From NCBI GenBank assembly GCA_045580025.1, contig JAZNNB010000047.1:1-29883 (forward strand): a DNA stretch of 29,883 nucleotides. The letters are read 5' to 3'. The translations under genes and the position numbers were made by a program. The notes under the pieces are model-generated. The model saw only the letters and a list, made by a program, of their open reading frames with translations. It was not told the DNA's origin and did no database searches. Numbering within the stretch: the first letter of the stretch is position 1; the number at the start of each line of letters is the position of its first letter. Shown here in pieces: positions 1-6,699 of this stretch. This DNA comes from SIG440 sp045580025 (GTDB taxonomy: Bacteria; Bacillota; Clostridia; Monoglobales; Monoglobaceae).

Positions 1-498
1 ATCCAGCTTGCAAAGGCATGTGGCGCTGCCAAAGTAATCGCCTCTGTCAGAGGTCAGGAAAGAATTGGTTATGCAAAAAAATTCGGTGCGGATGTTGTCA
101 TTGATGCAGCAAGGGAAGATGTCCTCGCCCGAGTTCTTGAAGAAACCGAAGGTTTTGGTGCAAGATACTCAATCGACGCAGCAGGGTCACCTTCTTCAAT
201 CCAAATGTCAATAGACGCTTGTGCCAATGGCGGTGACGTTTTCCTTTACGGAATTCCTGGCAAGGATGACGAAATCCCATTCCCTGTTACAGAAATAGTG
301 CTGAAACATTTGAACCTACATGGTATTTGCGGAAACTATCTCACATGGGAACCTTTTGTAAATCTGGTAGCAAGCGGAAAATTCAACGTGCGGGATATGG
401 TAACCCACGAATTTACCCTTGAGGACCTTCCAAAGGCCATAGACCTCATAAAAAATCGTGCCAAGAATCTTATAAAAGCAGTTATTGTTATGGACTAA
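1..498 (+). CDS. Medium-chain (zinc-type) dehydrogenase, C-terminal part
   Basis: This is the last 165 codons of a medium-chain dehydrogenase/reductase of the alcohol, sorbitol or threonine dehydrogenase superfamily; the 5' end lies outside the window. Frame 1 is open from the first base. The visible part is the second half of the NAD(P)-binding Rossmann domain, with a helix and strand like KACGAAKVIASV, then FGADVVIDA and the family's SIDAAGSP and GGDVFLYG stretches, and a C-terminal substrate-domain segment ending FTLEDLPKAIDLIKN. The zinc-binding cysteines would be in the missing N-terminal part, so zinc dependence is inferred from the family. The stop is followed after 22 bases by a DapA-family aldolase gene, which suggests a shared operon for sugar-acid or amino-acid catabolism. 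The substrate cannot be named from this fragment. Confidence 0.85.
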   Translation: MQLAKACGAAKVIASVRGQERIGYAKKFGADVVIDAAREDVLARVLEETEGFGARYSIDAAGSPSSIQMSIDACANGGDVFLYGIPGKDDEIPFPVTEIVLKHLNLHGICGNYLTWEPFVNLVASGKFNVRDMVTHEFTLEDLPKAIDLIKNRAKNLIKAVIVMD

Positions 499-520
499 CG
501 AAAGAAGAGGAGGAATAAAA

Positions 521-1438
521 ATGTCCGAATACAGACCAAAAGGAGCCTTTGGCGTTTTGCTCACGCCCTTTAACGAGGCCGGGAAGGTGAATTATGAAGT
601 ATTTGAAAAGGAAGTAGAATTCCTTGCATCAAGTGATATAGACGGACTTTTTCCCAGTGCTACCACCGGAGAATTTGTTCATATGTCACCTGAGGAGAAT
701 ATAGAAATCCTAAAATTCACCGCAAAAGTTGCCCGCGGAAGAAAGCAGATGGCAGCAGGTGCCTGCAGTTCAAACTTCGACACCACTGTTTCATATATGA
801 AAGCTGCCAAAGATGCAGGATATGATTGTGCAGTTATCTGCGTTCCCTACTATATAACAATGCCTCAGGAAGATGTCTATGAATATTTCAGACGCCTGGC
901 TCAGCAAAATATAATTGATATTGTTCTTTACAACATCCCTATGTTTACCGGTGAAATCAGCATAAACGTTTTCAAACGGCTTCTTGAAGAAAAAAATATT
1001 ATTGGAATAAAAGATTCAAGCGCACATATGAAGCGAATTGCACATCTTATTGATATTGTAAAGCACGAACGACCTGACTTTTCTGTTCTTTCAGGAACTG
1101 ACGACTGTCTGGTCCCTGCCCTTACCTGTGGCTGTTGCGGAAGTATGACTGCTTTCTCAACCATTCTGCCCGAAGTAAACGCTGCAATATACAGAAAGTT
1201 TGCAAGAGGCGACATAAAAGGTGCACAGGAACTCAACAGCTCATATCTTTCTCTCATCCGTCTTGCTGACAGCATTGCATTCCCGGCAGGCTACAAGCTG
1301 ATTATGGAAATGCGCGGCTACAAAATGGGTCAAAAGCAAATCGTTCACGAGCTAGGCACCCGTGAATATCAAAGACTTATGGAAGAAATGGGAAATGAGC
1401 TTTTGAGAGTTGTAGACTTCTACGTAAAAAACAAATAA
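521..1438 (+). CDS. DapA/N-acetylneuraminate lyase family aldolase
   Basis: A 305-residue class I (Schiff-base) aldolase of the dihydrodipicolinate synthase/N-acetylneuraminate lyase family, a TIM barrel of normal length. Visible motifs: SATTGEF at residues 46-52 (the carboxylate-binding TTGE motif), Tyr137 in LYNIP and the Schiff-base Lys164 in IGIKDSS. An ATG 36 bases upstream is in frame, but the ATG at 521 follows AGGAGGAA at good spacing and gives the usual N-terminus, so I start there. It lies 22 bases after a medium-chain dehydrogenase gene and ends in an intrinsic terminator. True dapA is often with lysine genes; none are here. The dehydrogenase neighbour makes a 2-keto-3-deoxy sugar acid aldolase or related catabolic lyase more likely than lysine biosynthesis, but this is inference. 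Confidence 0.85.
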   Translation: MSEYRPKGAFGVLLTPFNEAGKVNYEVFEKEVEFLASSDIDGLFPSATTGEFVHMSPEENIEILKFTAKVARGRKQMAAGACSSNFDTTVSYMKAAKDAGYDCAVICVPYYITMPQEDVYEYFRRLAQQNIIDIVLYNIPMFTGEISINVFKRLLEEKNIIGIKDSSAHMKRIAHLIDIVKHERPDFSVLSGTDDCLVPALTCGCCGSMTAFSTILPEVNAAIYRKFARGDIKGAQELNSSYLSLIRLADSIAFPAGYKLIMEMRGYKMGQKQIVHELGTREYQRLMEEMGNELLRVVDFYVKNK

Positions 1439-1451
1439 ACATTTAAAATCC

Positions 1452-1485
1452 AAAAGACCTATTCGAAAAGAATGGGTCTTTTTAA
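1452..1485 (+). terminator. Intrinsic terminator after the DapA-family gene
   Basis: Thirteen-base arms at 1452-1464 and 1470-1482 pair around the five-base loop GAAAA, with one G-T pair, and a T-rich tract follows. It lies 13 bases after the aldolase stop and separates that unit from spoVT. Confidence 0.85.
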
Positions 1486-1502
1486 TTTTACTAAAATTTT
1501 CT

Positions 1503-1532
1503 TTGGATAAAATTCTCGCAATGTCAAATAAT
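1503..1532 (+). promoter_or_regulatory. Possible spoVT promoter
   Basis: TTGGAT at 1503-1508 and AATAAT at 1527-1532, 18 bases apart, lie between the upstream terminator and the spoVT ribosome-binding site. The -35 match is poor. A sporulation sigma factor promoter is equally possible, since SpoVT is transcribed by sigma-G in Bacillus subtilis. Weak evidence only. Confidence 0.25.
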
Positions 1533-1568
1533 AGATTTGTAAAATCAACCAAAAGGAGCATTTATTAT

Positions 1569-2108
1569 ATGAAAGCAACAGGAATTGTTAGAAGAATAGA
1601 CGACCTTGGAAGAGTTGTTATTCCAAAGGAAATCCGCCGCACAATGCGAATCCGCGAGGGCGACCCTCTTGAAATTTATACAGAAAGTGACGGCACAGTT
1701 ATTTTCAAAAAATATTCACCCATAGGTGAGCTTGGCGAGTTTGCAAGCCAATACGCCGAAGCCCTTGCCCACACCGCCGGCATCCCCGCCTGCATCTCGG
1801 ACAAGGATACAGTAATCGCAGTTTCAGGTGTATCAAAGAAAGAGCTTATGAACAAAAAAATTTCTGATGACATCGAAAAGGTAATGTCACAAAAAAGCAC
1901 CTTTGTCCTCAAAAACGGCGAAAAAAACATCACTGTTTCAGACAGTAACGATTCCCTTATGGCAGGAATTGCCGCACCCATAATCTATGACGGGGATGCC
2001 ATTGGAACAGTTATGTTTTTGTCTTCCCCCGAAAAAGAGAGCTTTGGCGAGCTTGAACAAAAGCTTGCGGAATCCGCCGCCGCTTTCCTTGGAAAAACTA
2101 TTGAATAA
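1569..2108 (+). CDS. spoVT: SpoVT-like stage V sporulation transcription factor
   Basis: A 179-residue regulator with an N-terminal AbrB-type swapped-hairpin DNA-binding domain (about residues 1-50: MKATGIVRRIDDLGRVVIPKEIRR) followed by a GAF-like domain. The length and two-domain plan match SpoVT of Bacillus subtilis (178 residues), which tunes late forespore (sigma-G) gene expression and affects germination. AbrB and Abh are about half this length, so SpoVT is the better assignment. The start at 1569 is chosen because AAAAGGAG lies 10 bases upstream and the protein then begins with the canonical MKATGIVRR; an upstream in-frame ATG at 1503 would add 22 residues foreign to the family. It stands alone between two terminators. 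It is direct evidence that the host lineage sporulates, or recently did. Confidence 0.9.
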   Translation: MKATGIVRRIDDLGRVVIPKEIRRTMRIREGDPLEIYTESDGTVIFKKYSPIGELGEFASQYAEALAHTAGIPACISDKDTVIAVSGVSKKELMNKKISDDIEKVMSQKSTFVLKNGEKNITVSDSNDSLMAGIAAPIIYDGDAIGTVMFLSSPEKESFGELEQKLAESAAAFLGKTIE

Positions 2109-2115
2109 CAAACAA

Positions 2116-2145
2116 AGCCCCGACCAAAAATGTCAGGGCTTTTAA
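2116..2145 (+). terminator. Terminator after spoVT, possibly shared with trxB
   Basis: AGCCCCGAC at 2116-2124 and GTCAGGGCT at 2132-2140 pair with a single C-A mismatch, followed by TTTT. It sits between convergent spoVT and trxB. On the - strand the mismatch becomes a T-G pair, so the hairpin may also end trxB transcripts, although the T tract on that side is poor. Confidence 0.7.
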
Positions 2146-2173
2146 TTTTATATTTATCTACGCTAAAGAAATT

Positions 2174-3082
2174 TTACTTATTCAAAAGATAATCACAAGC
2201 CGCAAGTGCCGCAACACTTCCGTCTCCCACAGCTGTGGTAAGCTGACGTACTGTTTTATTTCTACAGTCTCCAGCCACAAAAACGCCCTCCACATTAGTG
2301 TGGCAATCTTCCCCCGATGCGATGTATCCACTTTCATCAAGACTTATAAAACCCTTGAAAATATCGCTCTGGGGAATTTGACCAACAGCAACAAAAGCGC
2401 CGTCAAGTTCAAGAAAACGTTTTTCCCGGGTCTTTACATTTACAACTTCCATACCCTTAAATCCACCATCTTCAATGAATTTTTCGGGCACGCTGTCAAG
2501 AACAAGCTCTACGTTTTGCTTGCCCTCAAGCTCACGCACAAGACGGCTTTCCGCCCTGAACTCTGTTCTTCTATGAACAAGATATACTCTTTTTGCAATA
2601 TTAGAAAGATAAATTGCATCCTCAACAGCAGTATTTCCACCACCGATAACAGCAACCACCTTGTTCTTATAAAAAGAGCCGTCACACACTGCACAAAAAG
2701 AAATTCCCCTGCCAATGAGACCGTCTTCGCCCTTAATTCCAAGTCGGCGGTTGGTAACACCTGTGGCAATAATTACGCATTTACCCTGATGTTCACCAAA
2801 ATCAGTTACCACCGTCTTGGGATTTCCATCCTTAATTTCAAGAACCGTCTCATATTCAATCTCGCCTCCCAAAGCCTCCACCTGAGATGCAAGATTTGAA
2901 GCAAACTCCATACCACTCATTTTGGGCGTTCCGGGAAAATTCTCCACGTGCTCAGAAAGGGCAATCTGTCCACCCAAGCCCATTTTTTCAATTACCAGAA
3001 CCTTCTTTTCAGCACGGAGCGCATAAAGCGCCGCAGTAAGCCCCGCAGGTCCTCCACCGATTATAACAATGTCATAAAGCAT
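2174..3082 (-). CDS. trxB: Thioredoxin reductase (NADPH)
   Basis: A 302-residue flavoprotein that passes electrons from NADPH through FAD to a redox-active disulfide and on to thioredoxin-like proteins. Visible: the N-terminal FAD-binding GGGPAGL at residues 9-15, the redox-active CAVC at 130-133 followed by Asp134, the second dinucleotide-binding GGGNTAVEDA, and the C-terminal FAD motif VFVAGDCR. Length is normal for low-molecular-weight TrxB. The ATG has AAAGGAAAAG upstream. It is the third gene of nrdG-nrdD-trxB, 60 bases after nrdD, with a perfect hairpin in the gap. NrdD ends in a CPNC glutaredoxin-like domain, so the fused domain is a likely direct or thioredoxin-mediated electron acceptor. 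A ferredoxin-dependent version of the fold is not excluded but is less likely with this nucleotide-binding motif. Confidence 0.93.
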   Translation of the reverse strand: MLYDIVIIGGGPAGLTAALYALRAEKKVLVIEKMGLGGQIALSEHVENFPGTPKMSGMEFASNLASQVEALGGEIEYETVLEIKDGNPKTVVTDFGEHQGKCVIIATGVTNRRLGIKGEDGLIGRGISFCAVCDGSFYKNKVVAVIGGGNTAVEDAIYLSNIAKRVYLVHRRTEFRAESRLVRELEGKQNVELVLDSVPEKFIEDGGFKGMEVVNVKTREKRFLELDGAFVAVGQIPQSDIFKGFISLDESGYIASGEDCHTNVEGVFVAGDCRNKTVRQLTTAVGDGSVAALAACDYLLNK

Positions 3083-3100
3083 TTTTACTTTTCCTTTCGC

Positions 3101-3132
3101 AAAAGTAGCCGAAACGTAATTGTTTCGGCTAC
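3101..3132 (-). terminator. Intercistronic hairpin between nrdD and trxB
   Basis: GTAGCCGAAAC at 3105-3115 pairs perfectly with GTTTCGGCTAC at 3122-3132 (11 bp, six-base loop). On the - strand it is followed by TTTT and then, within about ten bases, by the trxB ribosome-binding site. The T tract is short, so partial termination or protection of the nrdD 3' end seems more likely than a full stop. Confidence 0.6.
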
Positions 3133-3142
3133 CTGAAATTTT

Positions 3143-5491
3143 TTAGCCCTTAAGTGACTCAATATACTTTCTGATTTCACCAACACCGGCAAATTTCAAA
3201 ACATCACCGCCGTTTACTGCGACCAAAGTAGGAGCCTGACGAACACCAAACTTTTCAGTAAGGGCAGCATCCGCTTCCGCATCAACAATATTATACCCAA
3301 CATTGTTCTTTTCCAAAACAGCTTTTGCCGCATTACAGTTGGGACAAGTTTTTGTAGTAAAGAGCATCAAACCGTTTTCACATTCGCAATCAGTTTTTTC
3401 GCCGCCTTTTTTAAGAACAGAATTCTCAATATCATAAAGCTTTCTTTCTTTATATTCCTGAGTTTTTCCGTCATTCCAGTTGCGAACCGGACGATAATAA
3501 CCGGTAATTCTGCTATAAACCTCAGTCTGACCACCACAAATCGGGCACTTGTCCTGTTCACCAATCAAATATCCATGCTCACGGCAAACCGAATATGTAG
3601 GCGACAACGTATAGTAAGGAAGCTTATAATTTTCAGCAATCTTTCTCACTAAATCAGCAGCAGCTTTCCATGTGGGAAGTTTTTCGCCAAGAAATGCGTG
3701 GAACACTGTACCTGATGTATATAGGGTCTGAAGCTCATCCTGAATATCAAGAGCATCAAAAATATCAGAGGTAAAGCTAACAGGAAGATGTGAACTGTTT
3801 GTATAATAAGGTGTTCCGCCCTCTTCTGCCGCTGTTATAATATCAGGGTATCTCTTTACGTCATGTTTTGCCAAACGATATGTGGTTGACTCAGCAGGTG
3901 TTGCTTCAAGGTTATAAAGGTCGCCGTATTTTTCCTGATAGTCTGAAAGTCTGTCTCTCATATGGTTGAGAACTTTCTTGGTGAATTCCTGAGTTTCGGG
4001 ATTGGTCATATCCTTGCCCAGCCATTTTGCATTAAGTCCAACCTCGTTCATACCAATAAGTCCAATGGTTGAGAAGTGGTTGTTAAATGTGCCAAGATAT
4101 CTTTTTGTATATGGATAAAGTCCCTCGTCAAGAAGTCTTGTGATAATATCTCTCTTTACTTTAAGAGAGCGAGCCGAAATATCCATAAGCTTATCAAGAC
4201 GTTTGAAGAAATCTTCTTCATCCTTTGCAAGATAAGCAATTCTCGGCATATTGATGGTAACAACACCAACAGAACCTGTGCTTTCACCACTACCGAAGAA
4301 ACCGCCTGATTTCTTTCTGAGTTCGCGGAGGTCAAGACGAAGACGACAGCACATACTGCGAACATCGCTGGGTTCCATATCGCTGTTGATATAGTTTGAA
4401 AAGTAAGGTGTACCATATTTTGATGTCATTTCAAAGAGAAGCTTGTTGTTCTCTGTCTCCGACCAGTCAAAATTGCTGGTGATTGAATATGTGGGGATAG
4501 GATACTGGAATCCACGACCGTTGGCATCGCCCTCTATCATTGTTTCAATGAACGCACGATTTACCATATCCATTTCTTTCTTACAGTCTTTATACTTAAA
4601 GTCCATTTCTTTTCCGCCAACAATCGCAGGAAGCTCAGCAAGGTCAGCAGGAACAGTCCAGTCAAGAGTGATATTGGAAAAAGGTGCCTGCGTTCCCCAA
4701 CGTGACGGAGTGTTTACGCCATAAATAAAGGACTCAATGCACTTTTTAACCTGGTCATAGCTGAGATTGTCCACCTTTACAAACGGTGCAAGATATGTAT
4801 CAAAAGAGCTGAATGCCTGAGCGCCTGCCCATTCATTCTGCATAATTCCAAGGAAGTTTACCATCTGGTTACAGAGGGTAGCAAGGTGACTTGCAGGGGA
4901 TGATGTAATCTTACCCTCTACGCCGCCAAGACCTTCCTGAATAAGCTGTTTCAGCGACCAGCCTGCACAATAACCTGTGAGCATAGAAAGGTCATGAATG
5001 TGAATATCCGCATTTCTGTGAGCATTGGCAATCTCTTCATCATAGATTTCACTAAGCCAATAGTTTGCAGTAATAGCCCCCGAGTTTGAAAGAATAAGAC
5101 CGCCCACCGAATATGTAACGGTAGAATTCTCCTTAACACGCCAGTCATTAATTTTTACATAATTGTCAACAACCTCTTTATAGTCAAGAATGGTTGACTG
5201 CATATTACGCATTTTTTCATGCAGCTTTCTGTAAAGGATGTATGCCTTTGCAACATCAGCATATCCCGCCTGAACAAGAACAGACTCCACACTGTCCCGA
5301 ATATCTTCCACAGATATTGCATCGTCCTTTACCTTGGGTTCAAAATCAGCGGTAACTTTCAGTGCCAAAAAGTCTATAATGTTCTGGTTATACTGTCTGT
5401 TCTGGGCATCAAAAGCCTGGAGCATAGCATCACTGATTTTAGACAAATCAAACTCAACAAGCTTGTTATCTCTCTTTTTTACCTTATACAT
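3143..5491 (-). CDS. nrdD: Anaerobic (class III) ribonucleotide reductase with fused C-terminal glutaredoxin-like domain
   Basis: A 782-residue glycyl-radical enzyme that makes deoxyribonucleoside triphosphates without oxygen. Order: N-terminal ATP-cone regulatory domain (about 1-95), the ten-stranded barrel with candidate active-site cysteines in YCAGWSL and MCCRLRLD, a zinc site formed by Cys636, His639, Cys649 and Cys652, and the glycyl-radical motif RITGYY with the radical Gly at about 664. After a Cys-containing linker, residues 708-782 form a thioredoxin/glutaredoxin-like domain with CPNC at 716-719 and the cis-proline motif QAPT. This tail is absent from the formate-using Escherichia coli and T4 enzymes. 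GGAGGGG precedes the ATG. NrdG is 47 bases upstream and trxB follows, so a thioredoxin-type electron supply is a well-supported inference. The family assignment is secure. Confidence 0.96.
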   Translation of the reverse strand: MYKVKKRDNKLVEFDLSKISDAMLQAFDAQNRQYNQNIIDFLALKVTADFEPKVKDDAISVEDIRDSVESVLVQAGYADVAKAYILYRKLHEKMRNMQSTILDYKEVVDNYVKINDWRVKENSTVTYSVGGLILSNSGAITANYWLSEIYDEEIANAHRNADIHIHDLSMLTGYCAGWSLKQLIQEGLGGVEGKITSSPASHLATLCNQMVNFLGIMQNEWAGAQAFSSFDTYLAPFVKVDNLSYDQVKKCIESFIYGVNTPSRWGTQAPFSNITLDWTVPADLAELPAIVGGKEMDFKYKDCKKEMDMVNRAFIETMIEGDANGRGFQYPIPTYSITSNFDWSETENNKLLFEMTSKYGTPYFSNYINSDMEPSDVRSMCCRLRLDLRELRKKSGGFFGSGESTGSVGVVTINMPRIAYLAKDEEDFFKRLDKLMDISARSLKVKRDIITRLLDEGLYPYTKRYLGTFNNHFSTIGLIGMNEVGLNAKWLGKDMTNPETQEFTKKVLNHMRDRLSDYQEKYGDLYNLEATPAESTTYRLAKHDVKRYPDIITAAEEGGTPYYTNSSHLPVSFTSDIFDALDIQDELQTLYTSGTVFHAFLGEKLPTWKAAADLVRKIAENYKLPYYTLSPTYSVCREHGYLIGEQDKCPICGGQTEVYSRITGYYRPVRNWNDGKTQEYKERKLYDIENSVLKKGGEKTDCECENGLMLFTTKTCPNCNAAKAVLEKNNVGYNIVDAEADAALTEKFGVRQAPTLVAVNGGDVLKFAGVGEIRKYIESLKG

Positions 5492-5538
5492 AATTTTCCC
5501 CTCCGTTTTTCTATCAGCTTATCTGCTGTAATTTTTAT

Positions 5539-6228
5539 TTATATTCCTCTCAACTCAGCTTCAGGAACATATTCCCTCACCGATTTAAGCAAATCTTCCA
5601 TTTCATCTTTTGAAAATTCTGTCAAAGTCTTATCAGGAACGCCGTCACTCATCTTAAACCCTTGAAGAAAATATTTATTTTCGCCCGCAATAAGCTTTGC
5701 AATTTTCTCAAAGCTGCCCTTCGAATGAATTCCTTTCACAACAGTGGTGCGAAATTCGTGATCAACCTTTGAGTTTTTCAATACTTCAATAGACTTTTCC
5801 ACCTTTGATGCATCAAAGCCATCAATTCCCACGCACTTGTCATATTCAAAAATGCTACCCTTTATGTCCATTGCCACATAGTCGATACTTCCACTCACCA
5901 ATGCCTTTTCAAGATTTTCGGGAAAGCATCCGTTGGTATCAAGTTTCACCAAGAAGCCCATATCTTTTATTTTTTCAAGAAATTCAAAAACCTCTTTGTG
6001 CATAAGGGGCTCGCCACCGCTTACACAAACCGCATCCAATACGCCTTTTCTCTTTTCAAGAAACGAGAAAAACTCATTTTCTGACAAGATATCCCCATTT
6101 TCTTCAAAAGCAAGGGCAGAATTGTGGCAAAAAGGACATCTGAGGTTGCATCCCCCAAGAAAAACCGTGCAAGCTACTTTCCCAGGAAAATCGAGCAAGG
6201 TCGTCTTCATAAGTCCGCAAATTTTCAC
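5539..6228 (-). CDS. nrdG: Anaerobic ribonucleotide reductase activase (radical SAM)
   Basis: A 229-residue radical SAM protein that uses a [4Fe-4S] cluster and S-adenosylmethionine to place the glycyl radical on NrdD. The cluster motif is GGCNLRCPFCHN, CX3CX2C, at about residues 26-37. Further in are the SAM-binding SGGEPLMH and a later DYVAMDIKG. Its N-terminus, KICGLMKTTLLDFPGKVACTVFLGG, is that of the longer NrdG2 branch common in clostridia rather than the roughly 155-residue enterobacterial NrdG. The start is GTG at 6228: AGGAGGGG lies upstream and an in-frame TGA directly precedes it, so no longer form is possible. First gene of the nrdG-nrdD-trxB operon, behind a strong promoter with a candidate NrdR operator. 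Confidence 0.94.
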   Translation of the reverse strand: MKICGLMKTTLLDFPGKVACTVFLGGCNLRCPFCHNSALAFEENGDILSENEFFSFLEKRKGVLDAVCVSGGEPLMHKEVFEFLEKIKDMGFLVKLDTNGCFPENLEKALVSGSIDYVAMDIKGSIFEYDKCVGIDGFDASKVEKSIEVLKNSKVDHEFRTTVVKGIHSKGSFEKIAKLIAGENKYFLQGFKMSDGVPDKTLTEFSKDEMEDLLKSVREYVPEAELRGI

Positions 6229-6325
6229 TCAAATCCCCTCCTCTTCAGCAGTTTTCAAGCCTTTGAGGGGCTTGTATGTATTTTTATTAAAACACAACAT
6301 ATTGGTTTAAAAAGATTTAAAGCGC

Positions 6326-6347
6326 ACTATATATGCTATTATATAGT
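6326..6347. promoter_or_regulatory. Palindromic operator over the nrd -10, NrdR-box-like
   Basis: ACTATATA (6326-6333) and TATATAGT (6340-6347) are perfect inverted copies spaced by six bases, and the -10 hexamer lies inside. The right-hand - strand segment GCATATATAGTG resembles the NrdR box as I recall it (ACACTATATATAGTGT, about 12 of 16 by eye). NrdR is the usual repressor of ribonucleotide reductase genes; assignment to it here is inference. Confidence 0.5.
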
Positions 6348-6366
6348 AACAAACTTTGTTTGTCAA
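6338..6366 (-). promoter_or_regulatory. Consensus sigma-A promoter of nrdG-nrdD-trxB
   Basis: Read on the - strand, TTGACA (6366-6361), a 17-base spacer and TATAAT (6343-6338) form a full-consensus promoter about 110 bases upstream of nrdG. Such strength fits a gene set that is held down by a repressor binding over the -10. Confidence 0.85.
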
Positions 6367-6530
6367 CACAATTTCCAAGCAGTTTTCTTTTTACAGTTTT
6401 TCCCATATTCCCCAAAGCCTTGGGACAGTAGATTTTGCCGAATTAAGTAAAAAAATGTAAAATTAAACTTTGTCTATTTTGACGATTTTTAACTTTGTCT
6501 TTTGTTCAATATTTTCCATATACTGTTATA
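6367..6530. other. AT-rich intergenic region with AACTTTGT direct repeats
   Basis: The stretch upstream of the nrd promoter has no plausible gene. It holds repeats AACTTTGTCT at 6466-6475 and 6491-6500, 25 bases apart. A shorter AACTTTGT lies at 6352-6359 in the nrd spacer, and AACTTTGAAC lies near 6580. Their role is unknown; they could be binding sites or simple compositional repeats. Confidence 0.35.
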
Positions 6531-6532
6531 AT
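6502..6532 (+). promoter_or_regulatory. Possible + strand extended -10 promoter
   Basis: TGTTATAAT at 6524-6532 is a perfect extended -10 (TG-N-TATAAT). A weak -35 (TTGTTC, 6502-6507) lies 19 bases upstream. Initiation seven bases on would fall at 6539, the first base of a 13-bp hairpin. In AT-rich sequence this may be chance. Confidence 0.4.
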
Positions 6533-6533
6533 A

Positions 6534-6568
6534 AAAACGTCCCAAACACAACATCTTGTGTTTGGGAC
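6534..6568 (-). terminator. Perfect 13-bp hairpin between tuf and nrdG
   Basis: GTCCCAAACACAA (6539-6551) and TTGTGTTTGGGAC (6556-6568) pair perfectly around CATC. On the - strand GTTTTTAT follows, as in an intrinsic terminator. It is about 75 bases beyond the main tuf terminator, so it is either a back-up terminator or the 5' hairpin of a + strand small RNA. Confidence 0.65.
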
Positions 6569-6680
6569 AAATATAACGCAACTTTGAACCCATTAAAAAA
6601 TTTAAATAAAACAATAGTTTCAAACAACGTCAAACCTCTGCAACAAAAAAATATCCACCCTTTTGGGTGGATATTTTAAT
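6539..6680 (+). ncRNA. Candidate small RNA between nrdG and tuf
   Basis: A transcript from the + strand extended -10 would start with a 13-bp hairpin, run through about 80 A-rich bases without structure and end in the bidirectional 13-bp hairpin at 6648-6677. No known RNA family is recognised. The evidence is structural only, and two tuf terminators plus chance promoter likeness explain it equally well. Confidence 0.25.
6645..6677 (-). terminator. tuf terminator
   Basis: AAAATATCCACCC (6648-6660) pairs perfectly with GGGTGGATATTTT (6665-6677) around TTTT. On the - strand the stem ends in a T run (complement of A's at 6645-6650). It begins 23 bases after the tuf stop. Confidence 0.9.
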
Positions 6681-6699
6681 TTAGCATAAATGCTTAAAA

